Shown: in pieces, positions 1-11,300 of the stretch
How positions within the stretch are numbered: position 1 is the first letter of the stretch
Layout: each line of letters opens with the position of its first letter
Assembly: GCF_000745965.1 (NCBI RefSeq)
Contig: NZ_JQKI01000005.1
Coordinates: forward strand, 1-64,000
From: Edaphobacter aggregans DSM 19364
GTDB taxonomy: Bacteria > Acidobacteriota > Terriglobia > Terriglobales > Acidobacteriaceae
Length of the DNA stretch: 64,000 bases
Reading direction: 5' to 3'
Notes under the pieces: generated by a model
Seen by the model: only the letters and a program-made list of their open reading frames with translations
The model's database searches: none
Told to the model about the DNA's origin: nothing
Made by a program: the position numbers and the translations under genes

Positions 1-498
1 AACTTGGCCTGGGACATTTCGAAGGCCGGAACTGGCGCGGGTTTCATCATCATGCAACTCTATCGATCGCTGCCTATAGCTTCCTGGTTCTGGAGCGGTG
101 CCTTTTTCCCCCCTCAAGCAACTCGTGGCCAATCAAAGCAGCCCACATCCAGATTCACATACCCCGCGTGCGATCCGACTACACGCCCAGAGGCGCTGCC
201 CGTCCGCACAGAACGGCATAATCCTCAATCCATTACCACCCTGCGCCGACAGATCGCAACCCACCTTGCACGCTCTCTGCCCAGATGTCCCTGTTGTCTG
301 CATCTACGTTTATAACACAGTAGTACTAGAGAGCGTCCAATAAAATCCAAACTAAAACCCCAGCAAAAACTGGGTTTTGGTGTTTTTACGTCCAAAGAGA
401 TTTCGAGGAAGCCACTTATTGCGCGGGGGTACAGTAGGGGTACTTTAGTCAGAGCAGAAGGGGGTATTTTCTCCAGATTGGGAGAGCTCGAGGAAGAT
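1..498. other. Non-coding left edge with a terminator-like hairpin
   Basis: No convincing gene was found. Open frames here have no recognisable domain and overlap one another on both strands. The only clear structure is a hairpin at 354-378: a 5' arm at 354-363, a CAAAAA loop and a 3' arm CTGGGTTTT at 370-378, with further T-rich sequence to 387, which resembles a rho-independent terminator. At 426-470 short GGGGTA-containing repeats occur just before the integrase relic. Such repeats could be old arm-type recombinase sites, but this is inference. Confidence 0.4.
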
Positions 499-772
499 AG
501 CGTAACGGACATTCAGGTAAAGAAAGCCAAGACCGAGGAAAAGCCGTATCGGCTCAGCGATGCGGCTGGCATTTCTCTTCTATGGTTAACACCCGCCGGC
601 GGCAAACTTTGGTGCTCAAACGAGCGAAGACAAAGAACAATCCGTACAAGATCTGTAATGGCAGAAATCTGTTACCTATGGTCACGCCCCAAGGCGAAAA
701 GCTATGGCGCTGGGCATTTTAGGTATGGGGAAAGCCCATCTCATGACATTCGGTAAGTATCCTAATGCTTAG
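499..772 (+). pseudogene. Relic of two tandem P4-type integrase arm-binding domains
   Basis: Two successive degraded copies of the N-terminal arm DNA-binding domain (DUF4102 family) of P4-type tyrosine integrases are readable. Copy one (499-612) contains TDIQVKKAK, EKPYRLSDAAG and LTPAGGKLW, matching the family pattern of KAKPxEKPYKLxDGGGLYLxVTPxGGKxW. Copy two (615-772) begins in another frame with LKRAKTKNNPYK and VTPQGEKLWRWAF, hits a TAG at 718-720, then continues as RYG and KAHLMTFGKYPNA in shifted frames before a final TAG. The core-binding and catalytic domains are absent. The remains suggest a lost integrative element; the duplicated N-terminus may come from two successive insertions at one site. 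It cannot encode a working recombinase. Confidence 0.72.
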
Positions 773-867
773 CTGATCCGTACGCTGCAATAACGACGTT
801 CCAGGCATCTGGAGCCATATGACTTTTCTGCTCGATACCGGTATCTACAGTGCGGCCCTCGCGTAAG

Positions 868-2271
868 TTAAAGCGGATGAGTCATCTCAAGTGGGCGTAC
901 CCAGGCATCAAACTGCTCTGCAGTGAGGAAGCCGAGCTTCAAAGCAGCCTCACGCAAGCTAAGGTCTTCGTGGTATGCCGTCAATGAGATCTTCGCCGCC
1001 TTCTCGTATCCAATGTGCGGGTTGAGCGCCGTCACCAACATCAGACAATTGTCGAGATGTTCTTTGATTCGTTTCTCATTTGGCTCGATTCCAATGGCGC
1101 AACGATCACAGAAAGAGCGCGAGGCGTCGGCGAGGAGTTCGATCGACATTAGAACGTTGTGCAGTATGACCGGCTTATATACATTCAGTTGGAAATTACC
1201 TTGCGAACCTGCAAACGCCACGGCGTGGTCGTTACCAAACACCTGGACTGCAACCATCGTGAGTGCCTCGCACTGAGTGGGATTGATCTTCCCCGGCATG
1301 ATGGAGGAGCCAGGTTCGTTTTCAGGAAGTTTGAGTTCACCGATCCCGACGCGCGGACCACAAGCATACCAACGCACATCGTTGGCGATCTTCATCAGTG
1401 CCCCCGCAAGCGTGCGAAGCGCTCCGCTCACGCTGACCATGCCGTCGTGTGCTGAGAGTGCTGCAAATTTGTTGGGAGCTGAGACAAATGGCCGACCAGT
1501 CTCTTCAGCGATCCTCCGAGCAGATACTTCACCGAAGCGGGGATGAGCATTGAGGCCCGTGCCAACTGCCGTGCCCCCGATGGCCAGTTCGTAAACTCGC
1601 GGGAGAGATCGGCGAATGTCTTCGAGTGCCTGGTCGATCTGCGCTACCCAGCCGGAGATCAATTGGCCCAGAGTAAGCGGCGTAGCATCCTGCAGGTGGG
1701 TTCGCCCCACCATGACGAGACCGTTGTACTCTTGCGATTTCTGTTCGAATACATCGCGCAGCGCGTTGAGAGCAGGAAACAACCTATTCTCGATCGCTTC
1801 GACAGTGGCAATGTGCATCGCGGTGGGGAAGGTGTCATTCGAAGACTGACTATGATTCACATCGTCATTGGGATGAATTGGTTGTTTTGAGCCAACCACA
1901 CCGCCCGCAAGCTGGATCGCACGATTGGCGATTACCTCGTTGGCGTTCATGTTGGTCTGCGTCCCAGAGCCGGTCTGAAACACGACCAACGGAAACTCAT
2001 CATCCCATCTGCCGTCGATCACTTCTTGGGAGGCACGTACGATCAGATCGACTTTTTCCTTAGAAAGCTGACCCAATTCGCCGTTGGCCAGGGCAGCACA
2101 TTTCTTTAAAATACCGAGTGCTCGAATGACCGGGCGACCCCAGCGAAAGCGTTCGACTCCAATCGGAAAATTGAGATGCGAGCGCTGCGTCTGCGCACCC
2201 CACAAGTGATCGGCTGGAACGTGGACGTCGCCGAGGGCGTCCTCCTCAACACGGTATGCATCAGGCATCAT
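868..2271 (-). CDS. fumC: Class II fumarate hydratase
   Basis: Fumarase interconverts fumarate and (S)-malate in the TCA cycle; class II enzymes are cofactor-free cytoplasmic homotetramers. The 467-aa product has the family length. It carries the N-terminal WGAQTQRS segment, [14 protein letters not shown], the [14 protein letters not shown] stretch with the catalytic-region histidine, and the signature [13 protein letters not shown] whose serine lies in the mobile catalytic loop. ATG at 2271 (or 2268) is preferred over a GTG at 2286 because the AG-rich stretch GGTGAGAGAA lies directly upstream and the product then begins MMPDAY. It follows sdhB by 139 bp on the same strand, fitting consecutive steps succinate to fumarate to malate. 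An internal promoter in that gap is possible. Confidence 0.95.
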   Translation of the reverse strand: MMPDAYRVEEDALGDVHVPADHLWGAQTQRSHLNFPIGVERFRWGRPVIRALGILKKCAALANGELGQLSKEKVDLIVRASQEVIDGRWDDEFPLVVFQTGSGTQTNMNANEVIANRAIQLAGGVVGSKQPIHPNDDVNHSQSSNDTFPTAMHIATVEAIENRLFPALNALRDVFEQKSQEYNGLVMVGRTHLQDATPLTLGQLISGWVAQIDQALEDIRRSLPRVYELAIGGTAVGTGLNAHPRFGEVSARRIAEETGRPFVSAPNKFAALSAHDGMVSVSGALRTLAGALMKIANDVRWYACGPRVGIGELKLPENEPGSSIMPGKINPTQCEALTMVAVQVFGNDHAVAFAGSQGNFQLNVYKPVILHNVLMSIELLADASRSFCDRCAIGIEPNEKRIKEHLDNCLMLVTALNPHIGYEKAAKISLTAYHEDLSLREAALKLGFLTAEQFDAWVRPLEMTHPL

Positions 2272-2410
2272 TTCTCTCACCGCCACATTTCAAGATTTCA
2301 CCGCCGCGTCGCAACGGGCTTCAGGGCCATGTGTGAACATGCGCCTGAGCCTGTTGATTTAGATGCTAGTGAGCATCCTTTCGAAGTTGTGCCTCGTCGC
2401 CTTCCTGAAA

Positions 2411-3217
2411 CTACTCGTTAGAGTCGTCAGCAGATGGCAGCTGCGCAACGCTGGGAATAACGAGTGGCTCCCGGTGTCGGCGCCAGACCGATCGAATCAG
2501 ATCGCGGTTCATCTTCCCGATGAACTCCATGGGTATCCGCTTGGGACATACTGCTTCACATTCCCCATGATTTGTGCAGCTGCCAAACAGCTCGTTTCTC
2601 ATCGCGACCACCATGCTGAGCGTCCTCTGGTCGCGCTGCGGTTGGCCCTGCGGGAGCGAGTTCAGGTGAGTTATTTTGGCGGAAGTGAAAAGCATGGCGG
2701 ATGCATTCGGGCAGGCCGCGACGCAGGCTCCACAGCCAATGCACGCGGCCGCATCCATCGCAGTGTCTGAATCCTCTTTCCGAATCAAAATTGAATTGGC
2801 GTCAGGAGCGCTTCCGGTGGGTGCGCTGATGAAGCCTCCTGCCTGGATGATTCGGTCAAAGGCTGACCGATTCACGACCAGATCGCGAATCACCGGAAAG
2901 GCCCGGGCGCGCCACGGCTCGAGTGTCAGCGTGTCCCCATCTTTGAAGAAGCGCATTGCGAGTTGGCAAACGGTGGTGCCGCGCTGCCCGCCGTGGGCTA
3001 CACCGTTGATCAGGAAACCGCATGAGCCGCAGATGCCCTCACGGCAATCGTGGTCGAAGGCGATGGGAGGCTCCTTTTGGCTGATCAGGTCCTCGTTGAG
3101 GGAATCGAGCATTTCGAGGAACGACATGTCGGGTGTCACGTCCTTCGCCTGATAGCTGACGAAGCTGCCCGCTGCGTCGGCGCTTTGCTGCCGCCAAACT
3201 TTGAGCGTGAGATTCAT
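2411..3217 (-). CDS. sdhB: Succinate dehydrogenase iron-sulfur subunit
   Basis: SdhB passes electrons from the flavin of SdhA to quinone through three iron-sulfur clusters at the inner membrane. The 268-aa product shows the plant-type [2Fe-2S] cysteines CREGICGSC and a later cysteine (about residues 65-90), the [4Fe-4S] motif [11 protein letters not shown] (about 150-160) and a third cysteine group [12 protein letters not shown] (about 210-220). The start is ATG 3217, giving [17 protein letters not shown] lies 12 bp upstream. A longer in-frame extension to 3307 overlaps sdhA and has no family similarity. Only 2 bp separate it from the sdhA stop, so the two are translated from one message. Confidence 0.95.
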   Translation of the reverse strand: MNLTLKVWRQQSADAAGSFVSYQAKDVTPDMSFLEMLDSLNEDLISQKEPPIAFDHDCREGICGSCGFLINGVAHGGQRGTTVCQLAMRFFKDGDTLTLEPWRARAFPVIRDLVVNRSAFDRIIQAGGFISAPTGSAPDANSILIRKEDSDTAMDAAACIGCGACVAACPNASAMLFTSAKITHLNSLPQGQPQRDQRTLSMVVAMRNELFGSCTNHGECEAVCPKRIPMEFIGKMNRDLIRSVWRRHREPLVIPSVAQLPSADDSNE

Positions 3218-3219
3218 GG

Positions 3220-5130
3220 CTACTTGTAACTCCTTTGGGAGAGAGGAACGTATTCGAAGGCCAGCGGTTCTTTGTAAAGTGCCGGCGACTGGCCGGCACC
3301 CTTCCATTCCCAGGCGGCTGTATAAGCGAAATTGGCGTCGTCACGCTTGGCCTCACCCTCCGATGTCTGGCTTTCCACACGGAAATGGCCTCCGCACGAC
3401 TCTGTTCGGTCTAATGCGTCGGTGCACATGAGTTCGGCGAGTTCGAGGAAGTCGGAGATTCGGTTCGCCTTCTCGAGACTCTGGTTCAGCTCCTCGCCCG
3501 TGCCGACGACACGAAGGTTTTGCCAGAACTCCTCACGTATTTCAGGAATTCGAGCGAGCGCATTGCGCAATCCTGCATCAGACCGGGCCATGCCACAGTC
3601 ATCCCAAACAATCTTTCCAAGTTCTTTATGGAACGAATCGGGACTGCGTTTGCCGTTGATCGCAAGCAGCTTGTCGAGACGATCTTTCACCTCGGCCTTC
3701 GTCGCCTTGAACGCGCTATCCGAGGTGCTGACAGGATCCAATTTCGTGGAAGCAATGTAATCGGGCACAGTCGCCGGCAGGATGAAGTAGCCGTCAGCGA
3801 GACCCTGCATGAGCGCGCTGGCACCGAGCCGGTTTGCGCCGTGGTCGGAGAAGTTCGCTTCGCCACCAACAAACAGCCCGGAAATGGTTGACATCAGGTG
3901 ATAATCAACCCAAAGTCCGCCCATGGTGTAGTGCGGAGCAGGATAGATGCGCATCGGCACCTTATACGCATCGTCTCCAGTAATTCTCTGATAGATTTCG
4001 AACAGGTTGCCGTACTTCTCGCGGATAGTGTGCAAACCGAGGCGGTGAATAGCATCGGCGAAATCTAGGAAGACACCCTGCCCGTTCGGCCCTACTCCGC
4101 GCCCCTCATCGCATACTTCCTTCGCGTTGCGCGACGCGACGTCGCGAGGAACAAGATTGCCAAAGCTTGGGTAACGGTTCTCGAGATAGTAGTCGCGCTC
4201 GCTTTCTGGAATATCATTTGGCGCGCGGGTGTCATGCTGTTTCTTGGTAACCCATATCCGTCCATCATTTCGCAGCGATTCGGACATCAGCGTCAGCTTG
4301 GACTGATAGTCATTGCTCGACGGGATGCACGTCGGATGAATCTGGGTGAAACAGGGATTGCCAAAGAGGGCGCCACGGCGGTGAGCTCGCCAGATGGCGG
4401 TGCAGTTAGATGCCTTGGCGTTCGTCGAGAGGTAGAAAACATTGGAATACCCTCCCGTTGCGAGCACAACCACGTCGGCAGCGTGGCAGTCTATCTGCCC
4501 GGTAACCAGTTCGCGCGTGACGACGCCGCGCGCTCTGCCATGGACGATAACCACGTCCATCAGTTCATGCCGGAAATGCATCGTGACTGTTCCGGCGGCT
4601 ATCTGCTCTTCGAGGGCCTGGTAAGCACCGAGCAATAACTGCTGCCCGGTCTGGCCTCGCGCGTAGAACGTTCGTTCGACCTGCACGCCGCCAAAGGACC
4701 GATTGTCCAGGAGTCCGCCATACTCTCTTGCAAACGGCACGCCTTGAGCCACGCACTGGTCGATGATGTTACCGCTAACTTCCGCCAGTCGATAGACGTT
4801 GGCTTCACGGGCACGAAAATCGCCGCCTTTGACCGTGTCCTTGAACAGGCGCAAGATGCTGTCGCCGTCGTTGCGGTAATTCTTGGAGGCGTTAATGCCT
4901 CCCTGAGCTGCGATGGAGTGCGCTCGGCGTGGAGTGTCGTGATAGGAAAAGCAGTGGACGTGGTAGCCTTGGCGCCCGAGAGTAGCGGCCGCTGCCGCCC
5001 CCGCCAACCCTGAGCCCACCACGATGATCGAGTGCTTGCGGCGATTCGCGGGATTCACCAGCTTCATGTCGTAGCGGCACTTGCCCCACTTCTGCTCGAT
5101 TGGACCTGAGGGTATCCTTGCTTCCAACAT
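3220..5130 (-). CDS. sdhA: Succinate dehydrogenase flavoprotein subunit
   Basis: SdhA oxidises succinate to fumarate with covalently bound FAD. The 636-aa product has the dinucleotide fold [14 protein letters not shown] (about residues 38-51), the flavin-attachment region [13 protein letters not shown], the substrate-site stretch [15 protein letters not shown], and the FAD-capping region [23 protein letters not shown]. The active-site-side text [16 protein letters not shown] is typical of the Bacillus/epsilon-proteobacterial SdhA branch, which pairs with a single five-helix SdhC. ATG 5130 has AAAGGATG upstream. The gene lies between sdhC and sdhB, the usual order in B-type complexes. Confidence 0.96.
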   Translation of the reverse strand: MLEARIPSGPIEQKWGKCRYDMKLVNPANRRKHSIIVVGSGLAGAAAAATLGRQGYHVHCFSYHDTPRRAHSIAAQGGINASKNYRNDGDSILRLFKDTVKGGDFRAREANVYRLAEVSGNIIDQCVAQGVPFAREYGGLLDNRSFGGVQVERTFYARGQTGQQLLLGAYQALEEQIAAGTVTMHFRHELMDVVIVHGRARGVVTRELVTGQIDCHAADVVVLATGGYSNVFYLSTNAKASNCTAIWRAHRRGALFGNPCFTQIHPTCIPSSNDYQSKLTLMSESLRNDGRIWVTKKQHDTRAPNDIPESERDYYLENRYPSFGNLVPRDVASRNAKEVCDEGRGVGPNGQGVFLDFADAIHRLGLHTIREKYGNLFEIYQRITGDDAYKVPMRIYPAPHYTMGGLWVDYHLMSTISGLFVGGEANFSDHGANRLGASALMQGLADGYFILPATVPDYIASTKLDPVSTSDSAFKATKAEVKDRLDKLLAINGKRSPDSFHKELGKIVWDDCGMARSDAGLRNALARIPEIREEFWQNLRVVGTGEELNQSLEKANRISDFLELAELMCTDALDRTESCGGHFRVESQTSEGEAKRDDANFAYTAAWEWKGAGQSPALYKEPLAFEYVPLSQRSYK

Positions 5131-5144
5131 TTGTGTTCATCCTT

Positions 5145-5177
5145 TAATGAAGGTGATCGGCTAATGAAGGTGATCAG
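5145..5177. repeat. Tandem 16-bp near-repeat between sdhC and sdhA
   Basis: TAATGAAGGTGATCGG (5145-5160) recurs as TAATGAAGGTGATCAG (5162-5177), differing at one position. It occupies most of the 50-bp sdhC-sdhA gap and ends beside the sdhA ribosome-binding site. It may be a simple duplication or may affect the RNA around the sdhA start. Confidence 0.6.
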
Positions 5178-5180
5178 CGA

Positions 5181-5939
5181 TTAGTGCAGCCAGTCTGCAA
5201 GTACCGATACCGGAACTGAGCTGAATCCGAGGAAAACCACGATCGCAATCGCTCGTGAAACGAACTTCAGCGTCCGTTCGTTTCGCGCGGTGTTCCAGCC
5301 AAGAGTTTGCAGCATGCTCCAGATTCCGTGATCCAGGTGCAGGCAAAGCGTGCCCATCGCTACAATGTAGAAGATCGCAACGGGCCAGACTGTGAAGGCT
5401 GCCATCACGTTCTGGTAAACCTCGAGATGTTTGAACTGTCCGGCATAGAACCCAACTGCACCTGCGGTCAGGTGAAAGAGATGAAAGATGATGAAGGCGA
5501 CCAGGATGACCCCGCCCCAGCGCATTAAGCGTGCTGAGAAGGTCGTCTCAATGTTGCGTTTGACGCCATATCCAACTGGCCGCGCAGCCCAGCTCATCCT
5601 GCTGAGCTGGACTGCGGCGGTGATGTGAAGGGCCACACATAAGAGCAGGACGATTCGCACCACCCAGAGCAATTGTCCATAGGCAAGCTCAGGTGTACCT
5701 ACTTCCCGCAGGAACCGTGAGTAGGCGTTGATCTCATCAGGACCTGAAAATATTTTGAGATTGCCTAACATGTGGGCGATCACGAAGCCCACAAGCACCA
5801 CTCCGGTGACCGCCATTACTATCTTCTTGCCGATCATGGTGTGCCAGAAGGCCAGTGCACGATGGCTGGCGACAATGTTTTGCGTGGTCACATTGTCACC
5901 CGGGCGAACTACCGGATTCGAGCTTGCATTGGTTGACAT
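5181..5939 (-). CDS. sdhC: Succinate dehydrogenase cytochrome b subunit (b558 type)
   Basis: This is the membrane anchor that binds haem b and quinone for the SdhCAB complex. The 252-aa protein has five hydrophobic segments (near residues 38-58, 88-110, 140-165, 185-205 and 225-245) with histidines in or near helices suitable for haem ligation, such as FVIAHMLGN, LLCVALHITA, IIFHLFHL and LHLDHGIWS. This matches the single-polypeptide b558 family rather than the two small SdhC/SdhD anchors. ATG 5939 with GTGAGG upstream is chosen over an extension to 5993, which would overlap maeA. It starts 23 bp after the maeA stop. Confidence 0.93.
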   Translation of the reverse strand: MSTNASSNPVVRPGDNVTTQNIVASHRALAFWHTMIGKKIVMAVTGVVLVGFVIAHMLGNLKIFSGPDEINAYSRFLREVGTPELAYGQLLWVVRIVLLLCVALHITAAVQLSRMSWAARPVGYGVKRNIETTFSARLMRWGGVILVAFIIFHLFHLTAGAVGFYAGQFKHLEVYQNVMAAFTVWPVAIFYIVAMGTLCLHLDHGIWSMLQTLGWNTARNERTLKFVSRAIAIVVFLGFSSVPVSVLADWLH

Positions 5940-5962
5940 TCGAACCTCACTTTCGTTGCCTG

Positions 5963-7654
5963 TTATTCCAATGGCGCGTAAGCAGGCGTCCACTGTGTTT
6001 TCAGCACGCGCCTACGCAGTTCGTCCTCACTGAGCGCGGGAGCGACGCCATCGTTTTGTGCCTCGACTCCAACTGCGAATGCGATTTCTGCAGCAACTCT
6101 CCTCAGGTCGGTTAACGACGGAAGTAATGATGCGGCGGGATCTTTGAGCGCCGGTGAATTTCCGCCGAGCACCCGTGCCGCTGCGAGCATCATCGGCTCG
6201 GTGACCCGCCGCGCGCCGGATGCAATGATCCCAAGTCCTATAGCGGGAAAGATATAAACGTTATTACACTGCGCGATGGGGATCCTGCGACCGCCATAAT
6301 TGACGGGGGCAAAAGGAGAACCTGATGCGACTAGGGCACGTCCCTCGGTCCAGTGAATAAGATCGTCTGCCTTGGCCTCCGACTTTGAGGTCGGATTAGA
6401 GAGTGGGAAGATGATCGGCCGCTCCACCTTACGTGCCATTTCACGAACAATCGATTCCGAGAAGGCACCCCCAACGGTTGAGAGACCGATAAGAATCGTC
6501 GCATTGATCTTTCCGATCACGTCGGCAAGACTGATGTGTCCGTTGGAAGTATGAGGCCAGCCAGCCACCTCGCTCTCGGGTCTGGCATAAACGGTCTGCT
6601 CCGAAGTGAGATCTTTTCGACCTGAATGGAGCAGGCCATCTTTATCGATAACCCAGAAGCGGCTGCGCGCCTCATCTTCAGTTAGTCCCTCGCCTTTCAT
6701 TGCCGCACGTAATCCATCAGCAACACCTATGCCAGCCGACCCGGCGCCGAGCATAACGATCTTTTGGTCCTTCAAACTCTTTCCAGTCACATTGACCGCG
6801 CCAAGAACTGCTCCCAATGCAACTGCTGCGGTGCTTTGGATGTCGTCGTTGAAAGTCAGCAGTTCATCACGGTAACGCTGGAGAATGGGCAGGGCGTGTG
6901 GAGTCGCGAAATCTTCCCATTGCAAGCATGTTCCGGGAAACTCCTGCTTTACCGCCTGGACAAACTGATCAACGAAGTCGAAATAAGCCTGCCCGGTAAT
7001 CCGTTCATGACGCCATCCGAGGTACTCAGGATCGTTGAGTCGTTCCGTGTTGTTGGTTCCCACATCCAACACGATCGGCAACGTTCGTTCGGGACGAATA
7101 CCTCCGATGAGTGTGTACAGCGAAAGCTTGCCGATGGGGATGCCGAGCCCACCTGCGCCCTGATCGCCGATGCCAAGAATGCGTTCGCCGTCGGTCACGA
7201 CGATCACATCGACGTCCTTATTCGGACGACTCCGCAATAGCTCGGGAATTGAGTCTCGGAGAGGATATGAAATGAATAGTCCACGAGGTCGTCTGTAAAT
7301 GTGGCTGAATTGTTCGCATGCCAGCGCGACCGTTGGTGTATAAACAAGCGGCGTCATTTCTTCGATGTGGTCGAGGAGAAGTTTGTAGAACAGGACTTCG
7401 TTTGTATCCTGCAGAGCGCGCAAATAGATATGCCGTTCCAGGTCGCTGTCTTTTTCCTGGAATGCCTCGTAAGCGCGGACCACCTGCTCGTCAAGGGTTT
7501 CCACGTGCGGCGGAAGCAGAGCGTGAAGGCCAAATTTTGTGCGCTCCTCCTCGGTAAAAGCTGTACCTTTGTTGAGGCCTTGCCGGTTAAGGAGATCCAT
7601 ACCGTAAGGTATCTCCGACGGACCGGAATGCGAGACCGATAGTGCTGTTGTCAT
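5963..7654 (-). CDS. maeA: NAD-dependent malic enzyme
   Basis: Malic enzyme oxidatively decarboxylates malate to pyruvate. The 563-aa length fits the large SfcA/MaeA type. Recognisable blocks are YTPTVALACEQF, the region VVVTDGERILGIGDQGAGGLGI that includes metal/substrate residues, LDVGTNNTERLNDPEYLGWRH, WEDFATPHA, FNDDIQSTAAV, and the nucleotide-binding turn GAGSAGIGVADGL. The Asp-Asp of FNDDIQ helps bind metal. ATG 7654 is chosen because GGAG lies upstream; the longer frame to 7699 has no family match. It is the first gene of a block continuing to sdhCAB and fumC, which links malate disposal to its synthesis. Confidence 0.94.
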   Translation of the reverse strand: MTTALSVSHSGPSEIPYGMDLLNRQGLNKGTAFTEEERTKFGLHALLPPHVETLDEQVVRAYEAFQEKDSDLERHIYLRALQDTNEVLFYKLLLDHIEEMTPLVYTPTVALACEQFSHIYRRPRGLFISYPLRDSIPELLRSRPNKDVDVIVVTDGERILGIGDQGAGGLGIPIGKLSLYTLIGGIRPERTLPIVLDVGTNNTERLNDPEYLGWRHERITGQAYFDFVDQFVQAVKQEFPGTCLQWEDFATPHALPILQRYRDELLTFNDDIQSTAAVALGAVLGAVNVTGKSLKDQKIVMLGAGSAGIGVADGLRAAMKGEGLTEDEARSRFWVIDKDGLLHSGRKDLTSEQTVYARPESEVAGWPHTSNGHISLADVIGKINATILIGLSTVGGAFSESIVREMARKVERPIIFPLSNPTSKSEAKADDLIHWTEGRALVASGSPFAPVNYGGRRIPIAQCNNVYIFPAIGLGIIASGARRVTEPMMLAAARVLGGNSPALKDPAASLLPSLTDLRRVAAEIAFAVGVEAQNDGVAPALSEDELRRRVLKTQWTPAYAPLE

Positions 7655-8360
7655 TTGCGTGTTCCCTTCTCCTTGCAGTTGATCAAATTGGAAGCCCATC
7701 AGCGACTGAGATTGACTCGCGCCAAGTCAATGATTTCGCCACCGCCCGGTTGAATGCCCGCCCATCATGGTCGAGAGCCTGCCGAATCTGGATGCCACCT
7801 GGTCTGGATTTCTAGCTCTGAGCCGCTGAACTCCTGCTTCCAAGAACATCTGCAAGTCGGTCAGCTATTCTCCTTGCCATGTCCCTGCTTTCTCATCCTC
7901 AATAGAGTTCTGCAAATAGATCACCAAATCCACTGCTCGCCTAACCGCCTCATCTGCAGCATTCAAACGGCTTATTCGCTACCCGCAGCGGGCATCGTGG
8001 GGAAATCCTGACACCTGTTGAAGCCTTGACGCAAACTGACAGAATATTCGAAGGCAAGCCCACTGAACCAGGTGTGAGATGGCCGGTGGCTCGCCTTTCC
8101 GAATCTTGGATGTGGTCGTTGCCGAACCATGAAGTGAGATTCCTAAGTCATACGCACAAAAGGAGACCCGCGCCAAAACATTCAGCGCGGGCCTCAGTCA
8201 AAGTCGTGGAATCGTACTTCAATGCTATCCAGATCTCCTCATCGAGATGCCTTACGGGGATGACCTGTTTTGTTCTGACACAAACCTCTGCATAGGCGAG
8301 ACAGTAGGTTGCAGTGGCCCGGAATCGCAAAAGACGATCCCGGGCCACAGGGAATTCCAC
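7655..8360. other. Intergenic region with a dyad and hairpins
   Basis: About 700 bp without a supportable gene; small open frames on both strands lack recognisable content. It holds the 5' region of the maeA-sdh block, a perfect dyad at 7711-7731, a GC hairpin at 8167-8191 (CCCGCGC and GCGCGGG arms), and a longer hairpin at 8314-8348 just beyond the stop of the minus-strand TonB receptor. The last has GTGGCCCGG-type arms and may act as a terminator, although no T-run follows it. Confidence 0.5.
7711..7731. promoter_or_regulatory. Dyad upstream of maeA, candidate operator
   Basis: ATTGACT (7711-7717) and AGTCAAT (7725-7731) form a perfect 7-bp inverted repeat around a 7-bp GC-rich centre, 57 bp upstream of the maeA ATG. 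On the minus strand the arm contains TTGACT, which could also serve as a -35 hexamer. A dimeric regulator bound here would control the malic enzyme-sdh-fum block; no regulator gene is adjacent. Confidence 0.45.
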
Positions 8361-11300
8361 TCAGAAGTCCAGCCGCAACGCCAGTTGCCCCGTCCGATTC
8401 CCCGCATTATCCGCGGTCTGCACCGCCGTGATCTGCCCGAACGAATCCAGAGCCGACACATTCACCGGCGGAGGCGCGAAGTTCGGATGGTTCGGAAGGT
8501 TCGTGAATGTGGCCTCGAACCGCATCTTCAGCGACTCATGCAGCTGGAAGGTCTTCGACAGTCCACCCGCAATCGCCGTCGTGCCCGGCCCGACAAGGCT
8601 GCCTACAGCGCAGTTGCCGATGCGCCCCGCTCCGGGAATAGGATTGAACGCGTTGATGTTGTAGTAGCTGTTCAGCGTGCGATGCGCCGGAACCGGGTTT
8701 CCGATGCAATCAGGTCGCAGAGCCGCGCCGCGGAAGACCAGGTTCAGGTTCGCTGTGTCGTTCCCCGGGCTCGTCGTCGGAGTAAGGTACGGACCCGTCT
8801 GTCACAGAGAAACCGTGCTGATCTCCCAGCCACCAAAGATCGCGTCCTCAAACCGGTTCATGTTGCTTAGATACTGACGATTGCTGCCGAACGGAAGCTG
8901 ATAGATCGCCGACACCAGAAACCTCTGCCGCCGCGTACCCACCACGTTGCCGCGATTCGCCCTCAGGTTGAAGTGGTCCGCCACCGGAGTTCCATAGTTA
9001 ACCTCCGGAGCAAACACCGAAGGAGCATCGCCCGCTGCATTGCTCAGGTTCTTCGCCCAGGTCTGATTCACCTGGAAGAGAAGCCCATGATGCGTCCTCT
9101 GGTTGAGCTCCGTCTGCAGCGCCTGGTAGTTCGCATTGCCCGCGTTCTCGCTCGACAGAATCCTTCCCCAGTTCGGATACGGCCTCTTGCTGTAGTCGTT
9201 CGGAGTCACACTCGCATGCTGCTGGTTCAGATCGACCGTCTGCCCCATGCGATACGAGTTCATCCCAACATAGCTGACGCGCAGGCTCAGATCATTCGTA
9301 ACCTGCCGCTCCGCCGTAAGGTTCCACTGCGCCGCCTGCGGATCGCGGAAGTGCAGATTCACGTTCTGGTAGAAGTCCCCCGTCCCGGCCGACTCCTCCG
9401 ACGTAAGCGGGGCTGCCACGTTCGGGAACTGAAACGCTGCCTTCCCGTCCGGAAGCAGGTTCGCCGTCGTCTGCACCACGCCCACATTGATGTTCGTCGT
9501 GTTGAACGAGAGTTGCCCCAGGCTCGTCATGGTGAAGACGCCGAAGCCCGCGCGCAAGACCGTCTTGTTGTCGCCGAACGGACGATACGCCACACCGAGC
9601 CGCGGCTGAAAGTTCTTCTTATAGAACTGGCGCAGCCCGTCGCCCACGCCCACCTTGCTGGCCTTCTCGATCGGCGCGCACGGCAGGTTCCCATTCACGC
9701 CAGGACACGCATTGATCGTGTTCAGCATCGCCTGTCGCGCGGTCCCGTTGTTCGTAAGTATGAACCCGCCGTTCGAAGGATCGAACGCGCCCAGGTTGTT
9801 GTTATCGCTGATAAATGGCGGCAGCGCCTGCCAGCGCAGACCAGCGCTAAGCGTGATGTACCGCGTCATGTGCCACTCATCCTGCCCATACAAGCCGGCC
9901 TGATAGGCATGCAGCTTCGTATCGGGCCCCGATTGCGCAACGTAGCTCTTCGATGGCAGGCCGAGCAAAAGGTCTGCAAACGCGTTTCCGCTGAACGTCG
10001 CTGCATTGAAGGTGAACGCACCAAAGTCGTTCGATCCGCCAAAGCTCTCCAGATCGGTATAGCGAACCCTGCGGAAGTCCACGCCAAACTTCACCGTATG
10101 GTTGCCCTTCACCCAAGAAAGATTGTCGGTGAACTGGAGCGTCTGCGACCGCGTCGTTCCCGTCTTGTCGCAGCCAATTGTATTAAAGTTCGTTCCGTCG
10201 CTGTAATCAAACGTCGGAAACGCATTCACGTTGGGAACATCGCTCAGGTTCAACCCTTGCAACCCAAGCTGCTGCACCGCGCTCGCGCCGCTGATGGGGA
10301 AGTCGACAACGGCGGTGTAGTAGGTGAGTCCAAACCGCGCCTCGTTCAACAGTGTCGGGCGAATTGTGTAGTTGTGCGACAGAATCAGGTTGCGGTTCGA
10401 CTCTTTGTGCACCTCCGTCGGCAGCAGGTTGTTCGTAAACGTCGAGTCCACGTTCTTCCAGCTCCAGCGTCCATAGATCTGCTGTTTGTCGCTGATGGTG
10501 CGGTCGATACGAACGTCGTATCCGTTGATGTTCGCCGGCGTGGATGCCTGCACGCGGTAGTTGCCCGTCGTGTCGGTGCCATTGTCGAAGTTCGGAAGCG
10601 GCACATAGTTCTTGAACAGCGATTGTGAGACAGCGCTCAGCCTGTTGGACGGAATCTGATTGTTCGCGAACGGCTTTCCCGTGGCAGGGTCAACCACCGC
10701 CGGCCCCCGGAAGGTTCGTCAGGTCGCCCGAACGCATCGCTGCCGTCGGTACGCTGAGCACCAGCGGAGTCGTAAACCGCCGCCGATTCCCCTCATAGTC
10801 CGCAAAGAAGAAGGTCTTGTCCTCGCCAGCCTTTACGTGCGGCAGGCGCAGCGGCCCGCTGAAGCTTCCGCCGAAGGTGTTGTAAGCCTTGTGCGCCTTG
10901 TTGTCGAAACCCCAGGTCGTTGCGTCGAGGGCGCTGTTCTGCAGATACTCGAATGCGCTGCCGTGAAAGTCCTTCTTACCGCTCTTGGTGATGATGGTCA
11001 CGTCGGCCATCTGCGAGAACTCGGCGTTGTTATTGAACTGCGTCACCTTCAACTCGCTGATCAACTCCGATGACGGATTCATATTGTTCAGCGCGCCGTT
11101 CTGCCGGATGTTCACCGTCGATGTGCCATCGACCGAGTACTGGATCTGCGCCGACGTACCTCCGCCGATCGAGGATTGCCGCTCGAGTCCTGCTGGACTC
11201 CGGGCACCGCAACCAGCGCCGCCAGCGGACTGTCGTTGCCTCCGCGATAGTTCATGGGAAGCTGCACTACCTGGTTGAACTTCTTCGTGTCTCCAATGGT

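Noticed and set aside
8973..10628. Long plus-strand frame of 551 codons
   Set aside because: Arg/Val-rich translation antisense to the TonB receptor; a shadow of the coding frame.
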